A DNA stretch of 64,000 nucleotides from Kitagawia praeruptora (taxonomy: Eukaryota > Streptophyta > Magnoliopsida > Apiales > Apiaceae), in contig CM075345.1 in NCBI GenBank assembly GCA_037693485.1, positions 4,419,501 to 4,483,500 on the forward strand. The letters are read 5' to 3'. The notes beneath the pieces were generated by a model, which saw only the letters and a program-made list of their open reading frames with translations, searched no databases and had not been told where the DNA came from. Positions 43,721 through 54,494 of this stretch are shown here, one piece after another (the stretch's first letter is position 1; each line of letters begins with the position of its first letter). The position numbers and the translations under genes are program-made.

Positions 43721-43721
43721 T

Positions 43722-44392
43722 AACTATAAAGTTCAAATAAAGTTTGCTAATTTTTAAACAAATTAAATAGAGTAAATTTAATATATGTTTAATCGATGTA
43801 ATTAATGATTAATTAAAATGTCATTAATAGGCATTTAATACAAGAAAAGAATTTGTAATAAAAAAAATCAAAAAAACGAAAATTCAAGAAAACTATGTTA
43901 AACTGTTCTGGTGCATTTCCAATCTCCAGGCATTATAATATATATAGATGATGTGTTATGCAAACCCGCAATCCACGCTCCACGTGACGAGAAATAAGAA
44001 GCAGGTTTCTCATGTATACCAAAGTTACCATTTCAAAATTTTCATTAGTTTCATAAATTATGACTTTACACAATCATAACTGAAGTTGTTCAAATTCAAG
44101 AAATTTCCTTGTTTGCATTATGACCCTTAACAATTGTATTTATTTGTGCCAAGTATTACTGATTTGCCATTATAAATTTAATACTTGAATTCATTAATTA
44201 TAGATGTAATCAATGGCGTAGATGTGGTATCTTAAGTTTTTCATCTAAAAAATTTTCTCTAGATCCCTACTCTAATTATATATATGCATATTTATAGTTT
44301 GTAGGATAACAATGAACCTCATTTGTGTGAACGTCCTATAATTTAATATGGATCAGAATCTTTCCCCTCAAATGTCGTACTAGAAAAAAGGA
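43722..44392. other. AT-rich DNA, nothing assigned
   Basis: No ORF, inverted repeat or tandem structure that I can support. Confidence 0.5.
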
Positions 44393-44400
44393 TCAGGGAG

Positions 44401-44658
44401 CATGGTTATAAAAATCGGTAATTGGTTGAGGTACCGATTTAAGATTAATTGAGTAATCGGGGATTAATCGAAAAGATTAATCGGAGTATTAATCGGATAT
44501 TATAATAATATTTAATATATTAGTCTAATTTACAATTAAACATATCATTTTAAATAAATTTATAGGATTAATCGGATTTCAAAAATCGAATCGGTTAGCT
44601 ACCTTACAAAGAATTAATCGGGAATTAATCGGTTAAATCGGGAATTTTTAGAACCATG
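44401..44658. mobile_element. hAT-type MITE, 258 bp
   Basis: Begins CATGGTTATAAAAATCGG and ends in its near reverse complement (TTTTTAGAACCATG). Exact 8-bp target duplication TCAGGGAG at 44393-44400 and 44659-44666, the hAT size. The interior is rich in GATTAATCGG repeats. Confidence 0.85.
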
Positions 44659-44792
44659 TCAGGGAGTATCATTAACTTACTCCAGCCAATTAACAAAAAA
44701 TCTCACGTGATTTATCGGTATATCTAGGGGACTCATATCTATAGGATTATCAAAGACATCCTTCATTGGGTCCAAATGTACGTATTATAAAT

Positions 44793-45346
44793 GGGTTAAG
44801 TATCAAAATGGTCACTAAAGTGTAAGCCATATATCAATTCATTCATCAATTTTTTTGGGGTATCATTTGAATCATTAAAATCATAATAAATATCAAATGG
44901 ATACCTTTAAAATGTACTCGAAAAGTAAAAATAATTTTTCATTGAGTTCTACAAATTTTTCTTAAATGCTTCCATAACCAAACAAAAGAATAATAATTCT
45001 AGAATTTATTGTAATATATTTAGATTTTTAAAAATTCATTTACTATTTATTTTTAATTTTATTGTCATTTTCCTTGTTTTAATTAAAATAAATAATAAAT
45101 TAACTTTTTTATATTCTAAATATATTATCAATATACTAGAATTCATAACCTTTCATCTGATTATACTAGTATTCAAGAAAAATGTGTAGGACTCGATGAA
45201 ATATTACTTTTACTTACCTAGTACATATATATAGGTATTTGTTTGATATTTATTATGACTTTAATGATTCAAATGATACCCCGTAAAGATCGATGAATGA
45301 ATTGATATATGGTTTCCACTTCAGTGACCACTTTGATACTTAACCC
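44793..45346. mobile_element. Mutator-type non-autonomous element, 554 bp
   Basis: Inverted repeats of at least 110 bp starting GGGTTAAGTATCAAA. Direct repeat TATTATAAAT at 44783-44792 and 45347-45356. The 9-10 bp duplication with long inverted repeats fits Mutator. No ORF inside. Confidence 0.83.
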
Positions 45347-45495
45347 TATTATAAATTAGTCATTCAGTATCTATTATATGTCTAATATAATAACAAGGTC
45401 ATTTCTTAATCAAATTAATTCATGAATTAATTTATTATCTTTACTATATGTTTTAAGGTTATTTTAATCTTTTAACATTATCATATTTATTACAT

Positions 45496-45697
45496 ATTAG
45501 CTTAAAATCCGTGCGATACACAAATTTTCTTAATATTACATTATATTTTCAATAATTTAAATGCTTTTTTTTATGATATGAATTTTGTAAGTTAAAGTTA
45601 TAATATTTCTAAAAAATGTAAAATTTAGTTATGAGATATAGATAAGATGATATGTTTTAGCTGAAAAAGGTAATTAATCAATTATTAATTATTATGA
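45496..45697 (-). mobile_element. Decayed Helitron-like end (family of element A), left part
   Basis: ATTAGCTTAAAATCCGTGCG followed by a degenerate half-palindrome resembles the element A terminus on the minus strand. The sequence is broken at 45697 by the Mutator-like element and seems to continue at 61949: both sides carry AACATGTTTTAGCTGAAAA-like segments. Confidence 0.45.
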
Positions 45698-46101
45698 TAT
45701 ATTTTTGGGGTTTTTTCAAAATTATCCATTCTTCAAAATATTTTTTTAAAAATACAACCACTTTTAAAACTATTTATAAAAATACATTTCTTTAAAAAAA
45801 AATATCCAAAAATACGGTTTGCAACCTGTGCAACCATTGCAACCTCATTTATAACTTCTGATGGCGCAACCGTGTGAGTTGGAAATCAGGTTGCAAATGT
45901 TGCAAAAGCTGCAAAGGTTGCAACTGAAAATTGGAGGTTGCAAAAGTTGCAAAGGTTGGAAATTCGTCTGCTCCCCTATATAGCATATAAGGTTGCATAT
46001 GAGGTTACGTATCAACCTCATATGCAACCTTATATGCAACCGAAAACTGAAAACTGGAAGTTCCAGTTTTCAGTTGTCATTTTCGATCTCTTTTTAAAAT
46101 C

Positions 46102-46103
<2 letters not shown>

Positions 46104-46160
<57 letters not shown>
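46104..46160. repeat. (TA)n microsatellite
   Basis: About 57 bp of TA repeat, split from a shorter TA run at 46449-46460 by the MITE. Confidence 0.9.
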
Positions 46161-46163
<3 letters not shown>

Positions 46164-46448
46164 CTGCTCAAATGAGACCCCTCTTATAATGAGACCCTCT
46201 CTTATAATGAGTCCCCCTCATATTTTTTGTATTCTATAGGGTCCCTCCAGGGGCATTTAATACGAAAAAGTCTTATAATTCTACCCTCTATCTATTTATG
46301 AAAAGAAAAAAAATAAAAATAAAAAATTTTGAAAAAAAATGATGACGTGGCAACAATTTCGTATTGGGTGCCCCTGGTGGGGCCTTTTAGAATAGATAAA
46401 ATATGATGGGGACTCATTATAAGAGAGGGTCTCATTTGAGCACCTCCC
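46161..46448. mobile_element. MITE inserted in a (TA)n run, 288 bp
   Basis: Ends are GGGCTGCTCAAATGAGACCC and, inverted, GGGAGGTGCTCAAATGAGAC. The inverted similarity extends about 110 bp with gaps. TA repeats flank both sides. Targeting of TA microsatellites recalls the rice Micron elements; the family itself is not identified. Confidence 0.72.
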
Positions 46449-47248
46449 TATATATATATAATAGATTTAAAAAAAGAGGTCGAAAATGACAACTGAAAAC
46501 TGGAACTTGCAATCGAAATTCGTCTGCTCCCCTATATAGCATATAAGGTTGATATACAACTGAAAACTGAAAACTGGAAGTACAAGTTCTTGTTTTCAGT
46601 TGTCATTTTCAAAAAATAGGTTGAAAATGACAACTGAAAACAGGAACTTGCATCGAAAATTCATATGCAACCTATTAGTTGAATGTAATCGGAAATTTAT
46701 ATTAGTTGAATGCGGTTGCATTCAGTTGAATATTGCCCCAGGCGGGGCCTTGCAATCAAAATCCACCAAAATCACCACACCCTAAAAAAAAAATATAATC
46801 GCCCCCCCCACCTTTCTCCATCCCTATCCTCCCCAAATCTTCTCCCCTTTTTCCAGTTCTTTAAATAAAAATCGAACCAAATCCAAAAATCTAGAATTTA
46901 TTTCTCAGATCTATCTTGGTTTTGAGTCCGATTCCGAAAATAAAAAATACCTTGAGGTTCAAATTCTCCTTCTTAACAACTTACCAAAATTTGGTGGTAT
47001 TCCGAGGACTTTGAATTTCGGTCTTCGTCTCGTCTTTTGACGTGTGTTTCATCTCGCCATTTGGCGTGTGTTTGATTTATGTTGATTTGGTTTTTGGTTG
47101 TATGGGTTTTATTGTTGGTTATCTTGAAAATGATTTATGTGGTTTTGTGGGAGATCTATAATGCGTGCATTGGATTTGGGCTGGTGTCTGATATTGCAAG
47201 AGCTTACTTTTCACAACTAATATTTGTTCATCTTTTGAGATCTATCTC

Positions 47249-47374
47249 TTTCGGCATGTCTATAGCTGGCTTTCGGCATGTAGATAGCTGGGGTGTTTCG
47301 GATCATTGGACTTTCGGCATGTCTATAGCTAGTTTTCGGCATGTAGATAGCTGAGGTGTTTCTGAACATTGGAC
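47249..47374 (+). repeat. 63-bp tandem duplication
   Basis: Two units (47249 and 47312) of TTTCGGCATGTCTATAGCT followed by GGTGTTT. Each unit also holds an internal half-repeat, TTTCGGCATGTAGATAGCT. Confidence 0.8.
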
Positions 47375-47408
47375 TACAGGTGATGCGTATGTGAGGGTCA
47401 TTTGTGAT

Positions 47409-48690
47409 TGTTAGTTACAGAGGCATGCCTGTATTCATCTAATAACAAGCCTAATTGTTTGTAATGCTTTGCATTACTTACATGACCTCTTAACTGAGGG
47501 AACCTCTAGTTGTAGAGTTTCTGTTTGTATTGTACTTGTAATAGGCATCAAATCCTAGTTGTGTAACTGTACAAATAGAGTCTAGAATAATGCTTGAAAG
47601 AAGTTCCATGGTTCATGCCTCAAGCAAGGAGTTAAAGACTGCCAAATAATCACAGTTGGGATTTGAAGAAATGAAGAATTTGCCTAAGTACCAATTCGAG
47701 AAGTATATTTGTCTATTCGAGAAGTCCAGCATTCGAGAAGTCAGAGATTCGATATCTCAAGACACTATTAGATATCTCTGAATACACTGTTCGATATCTC
47801 ATTCGATATCTCAGTGATTCGATATGTCTATTCGAGAACTCAAGAAGTCAACAAGTCAAGATGGTATTCGAGTTCTCAAAGAGTCAACAAGTCAAAGTTC
47901 CATTCGATATCTCAAAGACTCAGAAAGCTATTCGACAACTCGAGGATTCGATAAGTCAAATGCTCTATTCGACAACTCAAGGAATCCTGGTGAAAAAGAG
48001 CTATTCGAGAAGTGGTTCGATATGTCACTGTAACAGTATTCGAGAACTCAGAGTTATCGATCAAGTCAATTCTAGTTCTCGAATCACTTACTTAGTCACT
48101 TCTCGAATACATTCTTGGAGACAAAATACTGAAGAAATTGTACAAGTCAGAAACCTGCAACAAGCCAATGCACTTTATGGACCACAATCTGTAACGTGCT
48201 CTGGAAAGCCTACAAGGAAGCTTGGAGAGATATAGAAGAGACAAGGAGCTAAAGAAGTGGATCTAAACAGGCTTTGCAAAGTCAAATCTGTAACCGTTTG
48301 GATGCTTACTCAAAAAGGATAGACAGACTAGAAAGTAATTTGTTTAGCTACCTTATTTGTAGTAAGCAGGCTGTATCCATGTTCTATAAGGACACAGCCT
48401 CACTTCATAACTTAGTAACTTTTGTGAGTCAAGTTTTTAATACACTGTAAGCTATATCTCTCTGAGAAAAACGAAGCTGAGAATACTACCATTTGTATTC
48501 ACAGATTGTAGCAACCTTTATCTAATATACATTAGATTAAAGTGATATTGTGTCTTGTGTTGTTTATTTATCCGCACCTTAATTCTGCACACACAGGCAC
48601 TTATCTGCTACACAGACTCAACCCAAGAAAAGTTCAAGAATCCATTCACCCCCCCCCTCTGTATTCTTTTACCGTGTTCAATACTCAACA
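47409..48690 (+). repeat. 5' LTR of copia-2
   Basis: Begins TGTTAGTTAC and ends ACTCAACA. Contains the 12-mer array at 47694-48109 and a C run near its end. A TATA-like TCTATAAG at 48383 could be the promoter. The short frames inside are present in both copies and are by-products of the repeats. Confidence 0.96.
47694..48109 (+). repeat. Strand-biased 12-mer array in the 5' LTR
   Basis: About 20 variants of ATTCGANWWSTC: ATTCGAGAAGTC, ATTCGATATCTC, ATTCGACAACTC, ATTCGATAAGTC, ATTCGAGAACTC. Spacing is irregular. Eight sites contain TTCnnGAA (TTCGAGAA or TTCTCGAA), the core of a heat-shock element. Almost all are in the forward orientation; only the last two are inverted. The same array is in the 3' LTR (60536-60951). 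Confidence 0.75.
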
Positions 48691-48692
48691 AG

Positions 48693-48704
48693 TGGTATCA
48701 GAGC
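48693..48704 (+). other. Primer binding site (initiator-Met tRNA), copia-2
   Basis: TGGTATCAGAGC two bases after the LTR end. Confidence 0.9.
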
Positions 48705-48735
48705 GGGCTGTTTATTCAAAAACAGAGAAACGATC

Positions 48736-51243
48736 ATGAGTTCGAATACACCAAAGACTACAGGAACAGTGAAGGTCCCTAAGTTTGATAAAGAAAACTT
48801 CAACCTCTGGAAGATAAAGATGATGTTGTTCATCAAAGCCTCTCATCCCTTGTATCCTGAGATTCTCAAGAATGGTCCTTTTGTTCCACAACAAGAGATA
48901 CCAGAGAAGACTGTTGGAACCCTAACAATCCCTAGAACTTATGAGGCCAAGGATCCATCAAAGTGGACAGAGTCAGAAAGGGAGAAGGTTGCTCTTGACA
49001 GTCACCTCATGTTGCTCATCATTGATTCCATGGATATGTCAATGTTTGCAAACATTGCATCATGCACGTCTGCTAAAGAGATGTGGGATCACATTGAGGT
49101 GTTGTGTGAAGGGACTGATGAGGTTAAAGAAAACAGGAAACAGATACTGGTCACACAGTATGAAGCTTTCATGGCACAGCCCAAGGAAAGCATCACTGAG
49201 ATGTTTGAAAGGTTTCACAAGCTAGTTACTGAGTTGCAGATGAATGGAAAGGTTTACAGCACCAAGGAGTTAAATATGAAATTTCTGTTGTCTTCACCAA
49301 ATCATCTGGAGCAAAGAGTCATTTCCCTTAGAGAGAGAGATTTGAACAAAGTCACCTATGATGTACTCTATGGAGTCCTAAAGACTCATGAACTTGAGTT
49401 GCTTCAGAAGAGGGCTATCCAAGCCAACCAAGGTAGGATGATAAACACATCATGTGCCTTGATTGTCAACAAATCCATTCTGGACCTAGAAGCATCTACA
49501 AGCCAACTAAGGATAGAGGAGGTGGCAGATGATGAAGAAACTGAAGCTGGGGTGAGTGAACCTGTTGAAGAAAAGGAGGAAGAAGAAGAGGAGTTTTACA
49601 CTCTGGAAGAACTTGATGGGATGGAAAATACTTCATATGCTTTCATGGCCAGAAAATTTCCAAACATCAGATTTAAAAGAAATCAACCCTTCAAACCCAA
49701 AACTCAAAACCATTCAGCCAACAAGAACAAGGCACCTGTGAAACCAAACAGAAATAAATTCAAAACCGGTTATGTGGATAGGTCATCTGTAAGGTGTTAT
49801 AGATGCAATGACCTAGGGCATTTTGCCAGTGAATGCAAGAAGCCTAAAAAGAAGGATAGAGATTTTCTTGAGCTAGAAGCTAAGTATGAGGCCCTTCTGA
49901 AAAAGCAGACACATGGTAAGGCCTACATAGCTGAAGGAAAGTGTTGGGATGATTCTGAGAGTGATGAAGAAGAACAAGAATTCTGCAATTATGCCTTGAT
50001 GGCCAACTCCAAGGATGACTCATCTTCATCTGATTCTCAGGTACCATCTCTCACTACAATAGACATGTCTGTTTCTGAATACAAATCCATGATTGAACAA
50101 TTATCTGTTGAAATGTTTAATATTCATACTAGTATGACTGCTGCTAATGAGGAGATTGCTAAATTGTCAACTAGAAATGAAGTATTAACCAAAAAGAATG
50201 AGGAACTTGAGCTAACTGCTATGCAAGTAGAAAACCTTAAGAAAGAAGTTGAATATTTAGAGAACAAGGTTTTGTGTGCTAGCCAAGTAGAGAAGGCTCT
50301 TAGGGATGAATTAGCTGAGAATGAATTCAAACTTAAAACTTTCAAGAAATCATCTGGTTTAGTGCAATCCTACTGTGAGAAAATTGAAGCTAAACCCAAA
50401 GCAGCTATTGGACTTGACTATGACTCTCTCAAGCAAAGGAAAGGCTATGCTGTCATTGAAGAGGACACAGCTGTTCATGAGAAAGTGCCTCACATTTTGA
50501 GAAAAACTGAAAATCCAATTTTTAAGGAATCAACATTTGAAATTGATGAGGATGCCTTACTCATCAAGCAAATGTTGAATGATGAGGATGAGGCACAATC
50601 TAGTGAACAGCTAGCATCCTCTAAGGGTGAGAGTGTCAAGTCAAAGACCAAGAAACCAGTAGTTGATAGGCCAAGACCTAAGAAGTTTGTTAAGTTTGTA
50701 CCAGCTGGGAAGAGTGAATCAGAAAAGGAAGTGACTAAAAAGAAACAGAACAGAAATGGCAAGTTAGGGATTAACAAGGATAACAACTATGCTTATATGC
50801 CTAATGCCCCTAGGAAAACTTGTCAGAACTGTTTCAGTACCAATCATCTAACTCATGCATGCAAGAAACCTGTTGGTAGTGTGTCTAAGCCTTTCTATGA
50901 TTGTTCTGTGCCTCTAAGACATAGAGATGCACCTTTCTGTGATAAATTTGACTGTATGCCATGCAATATGAATGTCATGACTAGTTGTTTTAATTTGAGA
51001 AGGCAGTTCATTGATGGTTGTATCAGTCACAATTCACACACACACTACACAAGGTCAAAGTCTTCAAGTCCTCCTAAAGCTAGGAAGGTACCTTTGTCAC
51101 CTAAGTCTGAGACCTCAGGTTCTAAGACTTCCAACAGTGACAAGAAGACTGACACTAAGAAAGTTAACAAGCATGTTGTTTATGATAAAACTGTCTCTAA
51201 GTCACATGGACCCAAACTAGTTTGGGTACCAAAGGAAAAGTAA
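48736..51243 (+). CDS. copia-2 Gag, 835 residues, intact
   Basis: Copia-type capsid/nucleocapsid protein. An N-terminal conserved FDKENFNLWKIKMM and the UBN2-type capsid region (AKEMWDHIEVLCEG, FERFHKLVTELQMNG) span about residues 20-220. An acidic EEKEEEEEEF patch lies near 280, and zinc knuckle CYRCNDLGHFASEC at 354-367. A long coiled-coil-like segment follows at about 455-545, and a second knuckle-like CQNCFSTNHLTHAC at about 696-709. It is twice the length of a minimal copia Gag, as in SIRE-type elements. The frame ends at 51243, where pol continues in another frame with a 22-bp overlap from the pol ATG. The start is the first ATG after the primer site. Confidence 0.93.
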   Translation: MSSNTPKTTGTVKVPKFDKENFNLWKIKMMLFIKASHPLYPEILKNGPFVPQQEIPEKTVGTLTIPRTYEAKDPSKWTESEREKVALDSHLMLLIIDSMDMSMFANIASCTSAKEMWDHIEVLCEGTDEVKENRKQILVTQYEAFMAQPKESITEMFERFHKLVTELQMNGKVYSTKELNMKFLLSSPNHLEQRVISLRERDLNKVTYDVLYGVLKTHELELLQKRAIQANQGRMINTSCALIVNKSILDLEASTSQLRIEEVADDEETEAGVSEPVEEKEEEEEEFYTLEELDGMENTSYAFMARKFPNIRFKRNQPFKPKTQNHSANKNKAPVKPNRNKFKTGYVDRSSVRCYRCNDLGHFASECKKPKKKDRDFLELEAKYEALLKKQTHGKAYIAEGKCWDDSESDEEEQEFCNYALMANSKDDSSSSDSQVPSLTTIDMSVSEYKSMIEQLSVEMFNIHTSMTAANEEIAKLSTRNEVLTKKNEELELTAMQVENLKKEVEYLENKVLCASQVEKALRDELAENEFKLKTFKKSSGLVQSYCEKIEAKPKAAIGLDYDSLKQRKGYAVIEEDTAVHEKVPHILRKTENPIFKESTFEIDEDALLIKQMLNDEDEAQSSEQLASSKGESVKSKTKKPVVDRPRPKKFVKFVPAGKSESEKEVTKKKQNRNGKLGINKDNNYAYMPNAPRKTCQNCFSTNHLTHACKKPVGSVSKPFYDCSVPLRHRDAPFCDKFDCMPCNMNVMTSCFNLRRQFIDGCISHNSHTHYTRSKSSSPPKARKVPLSPKSETSGSKTSNSDKKTDTKKVNKHVVYDKTVSKSHGPKLVWVPKEK

Positions 51244-54200
51244 TACCTTTGTGTTTGCAGGGCAAAGAAAGTGAAAAGAAGGTCATGTGGATTTTGGACA
51301 GTGGATGCTCAAATCATATGACTGGTGATATGGCCCTGCTATCACAGTATGAGGAAAAGGCTGGCCCAATGGTTGCTTTTGGAGATGACAGCATGGGTAA
51401 CACATTGGGATATGGCAAGCTGAAAGTTGGAAATGTCATCATTGAAGATGTAGCACTAGTCAAGGGGCTCAAGCATAATCTGTTAAGTGTTGGTCAGTTT
51501 ACTGATAGAGGATTCAAGGTGAATTTTGACAAAGATGAATGTTTGATCACCCACAAGAAGACTGGTGATTTTGCTCTATCTGGAGTAAGGAAGGGAAGCC
51601 TGTTTGTAGCCAATATGGACTCTGCAAACAAGGACAAAATTTGTTGCTTTTACTCAAAAGCATCAAATGAAGATTGTTGGCTGTGGCACAAGAGACTATC
51701 ACACCTGAACTTTAAGGCCATTAATTCTCTAGTCAAAAGAGAGTTAGTGAGAGGCATGCCCACACTTGAATTCTGCCAAGAAGGAGTGTGTGAGGCTTGT
51801 CAAAAAGGAAAAATGAAGAGATCAAGCCACAAGTCAAAGACAGTGACATCTGTAACCAAGCCACTACAACTTATCCATATGGATTTGTTTGGGCCTGTCA
51901 ACATAATGTCACTTGGAAGAAAGAAGTATGCCCTGGTAATGGTTGATGATTTTTCAAGGTATACATGGGTAGAATTTCTGGCATCAAAAGATGAGGCTCC
52001 ACAAGTAATCATTGAGCATATAAAGAAAGTTGACAAGGAAGCAAAGGCAAACGATGCAAGTGTGATTGCATTGAGAAGTGATAATGGAACAGAGTTCAGA
52101 AATGCCACACTTGAAGCATTCTGCAAAGAGAATGGTATTTCTCAACAATTCTCAGCTCCAAGGACTCCACAACAAAATGGAGTTGTTGAGAGAAAGAATA
52201 GAACTCTGATTGAGGCTGCTAGAACAATGTTACTTGATGCAAAAATGCCTACATGTTTTTGGGCTGAGGCTGTGAGCACTGCATGCTATATTCAGAACAG
52301 AACCCTCATCAACAAAAACACTGGAAAGACTCCTTACAACTTGATGACTGGAAAGAAGCCTACACTAAAGTATATTCATACTTTTGGAAGCAAATGCTTT
52401 GTACTTAAGGACAATTCTGAATATGTTGGGAAGTTTGATGCAAAAGCATTTGAAGGAATTTTTCTTGGCTATTCTATGGAAAGAATTGCATACAAGGTTT
52501 ATGTCATCAGTCAAAAGAAAGTTATGGAAAGCACAGATGTAACATTTGATGACAGCAAGCTACCTGGACTAGAAGAAGCCAATGATGAAGACAAAGATCC
52601 ATTGAAGTTTGATAATCTAGATGATTCTGATGAAGAGACTGAAACTGGAGTTGAAACTCAAGTTCAACAAACTCAAGTGAATGATGATACAAGAGAAGAA
52701 TTTGTCCCAATCAATAGTGGAGAAACAAGCATCCAAGACACACCTGTGAGTAATGGCAACTTCACAGGGGGAGGAAATGAGGATGATCATGATGAGGATG
52801 ATGAAGCAACATCAAGAATGAGAAATCAGGCTGAACATTCAAGGAAATGGGATAGATCACACACTGCAGAGCAAATCATTGGAGATCCTAATGCAGGAGT
52901 AAGGACTAGGAGAGCAACTCAAAATGAGTGCCTCTATGGATGTTTTCTATCACAAGTTGAGCCTAAGAAACTTGATGATGCATTGTTGGATCCAGATTGG
53001 ATTATTGCTATGCAAGAGGAGCTGAACCAATTTGAAAGGAACAAAGTATGGGAACTAGTGCCTGCACCAAAGAATAGAACCATTGTTGGAACAAAATGGG
53101 TTCTGAAGAATAAGATGGATGAAGATGGTGTAATAATAAGGAACAAAGCAAGGTTGGTTGCAAAAGGATACTCTCAACAGGAAGGCATTGATTATGATGA
53201 GACATTTGCCCCTGTTGCTAGATTGGAAGCCATTAGAATATTCTTGGCATTTGCTGCTCATTCAAACTTTAAAGTTTATCAAATGGATGTCAAGAGTGCA
53301 TTTCTAAATGGAGAGTTGGAAGAAGAGGTTTATGTGCAACAACCACCTGGCTTTGAGGATCCACATTTCCCAGAATTTGTCTACAGATTGCTTAAGGCAC
53401 TGTATGGACTTAAGCAAGCTCCAAGAGCATGGTATGACACTCTATCACAATTTCTTCTTGAAAATCAATTCACTCGAGGCACATTGGACAAGACACTGTT
53501 TTACAAGAAGCATGGTGATGATATGATCCTAGTTCAAATCTATGTGGATGATATCATTTTTGGTTCTACAAATGAGAAACTGTGTGAGAAATTCTCTAAA
53601 CTCATGCAGAGCAGATATGAGATGAGTATGATGGGAGAGTTGACATTCTTTCTAGGGTTGCAAGTCAGTCAAAGGAAGGATGGTATCTTTATCAGTCAAA
53701 CCAAGTACATCAAGGATTTATTGAAAAAGTTTGACTTGGAAGATTGTTCACCTGCCAAGACACCCATGGCCACTGCCACTAAGTTGGATGAAGATGCTAA
53801 AGGCAAGAGAGTAGATATCTCAGTCTACAGAGGCATGGTTGGTTCTCTACTCTACCTCACTGCAAGTAGGCCAGACATCATGTTTGCTACATGCTTGTGT
53901 GCAAGGTTTCAATCAAATCCAAAGGAATCACATTTGATTGCAATAAAAAGGATCTTTAGATATCTGAAGGGCACTCCTAACTTGGGATTATGGTACCCTA
54001 AGGACACAGGGTTCAATCTGGTTGGCTACTCTGATGCTGATTATGCTGGATGCAGAGTGGATAGGAAAAGCACCTCAGGAAGCTGCCAGTTTCTTGGACA
54101 AAGGTTAGTTTCTTGGTATAGCAAGAAGCAACAATCTGTGTCAACTTCTACAGCTGAGGCTGAATATATAGCTGCTGGAAGTTGCTGTGCTCAAGTGCTT

Positions 54201-54494
54201 TGGATTAGAAATCAACTTAGAGATTATGGACTTGTGTTGGAAAGAATTCCAATCATGTGTGACAACACAAGTGCAATCTCTATAGTTGCCAATCCTGTCA
54301 ATCATTCTAGAACAAAGCACATTGACATCAGATATCATTTCATAAGAGAACATGCAACTAATGGAACCATTGAGTTGCATTATGTCTCTACAGATAAACA
54401 ACTAGCTGATATATTCACTAAGCCATTAGATGAAGCCACCTTCACAAGGTTGGTAAGTGAAATTGGAATGCTGAATTCTTCAGATTCTGGGTAA
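51222..54494 (+). CDS. copia-2 Pol, 1090 residues, intact
   Basis: Protease with DSGCSNHMTG near residue 26; pre-integrase zinc domain (WHKRLSHLNF ... CEACQKGK) at about 150-195; integrase core with DLFGPV, DDFSRYTW, RSDNGTEF and NGVVERKN (D, D, E present) at 220-325; reverse transcriptase at about 600-830 with MDVKSAFLNG, YGLKQAPRAWY and the catalytic YVDDIIFG near 774; RNase H from YSDADYAGC (about 936) through TKHIDIRYHFIRE to TKPL. It is in a different frame from Gag. The ATG at 51222 may not be used; a shared TTTGCAGGGC precedes the protease in both copia elements. All catalytic motifs are present. Confidence 0.94.
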   Translation: MGTKGKVIPLCLQGKESEKKVMWILDSGCSNHMTGDMALLSQYEEKAGPMVAFGDDSMGNTLGYGKLKVGNVIIEDVALVKGLKHNLLSVGQFTDRGFKVNFDKDECLITHKKTGDFALSGVRKGSLFVANMDSANKDKICCFYSKASNEDCWLWHKRLSHLNFKAINSLVKRELVRGMPTLEFCQEGVCEACQKGKMKRSSHKSKTVTSVTKPLQLIHMDLFGPVNIMSLGRKKYALVMVDDFSRYTWVEFLASKDEAPQVIIEHIKKVDKEAKANDASVIALRSDNGTEFRNATLEAFCKENGISQQFSAPRTPQQNGVVERKNRTLIEAARTMLLDAKMPTCFWAEAVSTACYIQNRTLINKNTGKTPYNLMTGKKPTLKYIHTFGSKCFVLKDNSEYVGKFDAKAFEGIFLGYSMERIAYKVYVISQKKVMESTDVTFDDSKLPGLEEANDEDKDPLKFDNLDDSDEETETGVETQVQQTQVNDDTREEFVPINSGETSIQDTPVSNGNFTGGGNEDDHDEDDEATSRMRNQAEHSRKWDRSHTAEQIIGDPNAGVRTRRATQNECLYGCFLSQVEPKKLDDALLDPDWIIAMQEELNQFERNKVWELVPAPKNRTIVGTKWVLKNKMDEDGVIIRNKARLVAKGYSQQEGIDYDETFAPVARLEAIRIFLAFAAHSNFKVYQMDVKSAFLNGELEEEVYVQQPPGFEDPHFPEFVYRLLKALYGLKQAPRAWYDTLSQFLLENQFTRGTLDKTLFYKKHGDDMILVQIYVDDIIFGSTNEKLCEKFSKLMQSRYEMSMMGELTFFLGLQVSQRKDGIFISQTKYIKDLLKKFDLEDCSPAKTPMATATKLDEDAKGKRVDISVYRGMVGSLLYLTASRPDIMFATCLCARFQSNPKESHLIAIKRIFRYLKGTPNLGLWYPKDTGFNLVGYSDADYAGCRVDRKSTSGSCQFLGQRLVSWYSKKQQSVSTSTAEAEYIAAGSCCAQVLWIRNQLRDYGLVLERIPIMCDNTSAISIVANPVNHSRTKHIDIRYHFIREHATNGTIELHYVSTDKQLADIFTKPLDEATFTRLVSEIGMLNSSDSG

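Larger units (their letters stand above)
45836..46760. repeat. Internal repeats of the Mutator-like element
   Basis: Alternating copies of GCAACCTTATATGCAACC, ACTGAAAACTGGAAGT and CAGTTTTCAGTTGTCATTTT in both orientations. TCGTCTGCTCCCCTATATAG occurs at 45967 and again at 46520. The blocks flank the MITE at 46161-46448 and form potential stem structures. No gene. Confidence 0.55.

Noticed and set aside
47694..48109. CRISPR-like array
   Set aside because: The repeats are short and variable, the spacers are not of even length, the DNA is a plant retrotransposon, and no cas gene is present.
47824..48235. Overlapping frames within the copia-2 LTR, repeated in the 3' LTR
   Set aside because: They are created by the regular 12-mer array; repetitive translation, no start context, no domain.
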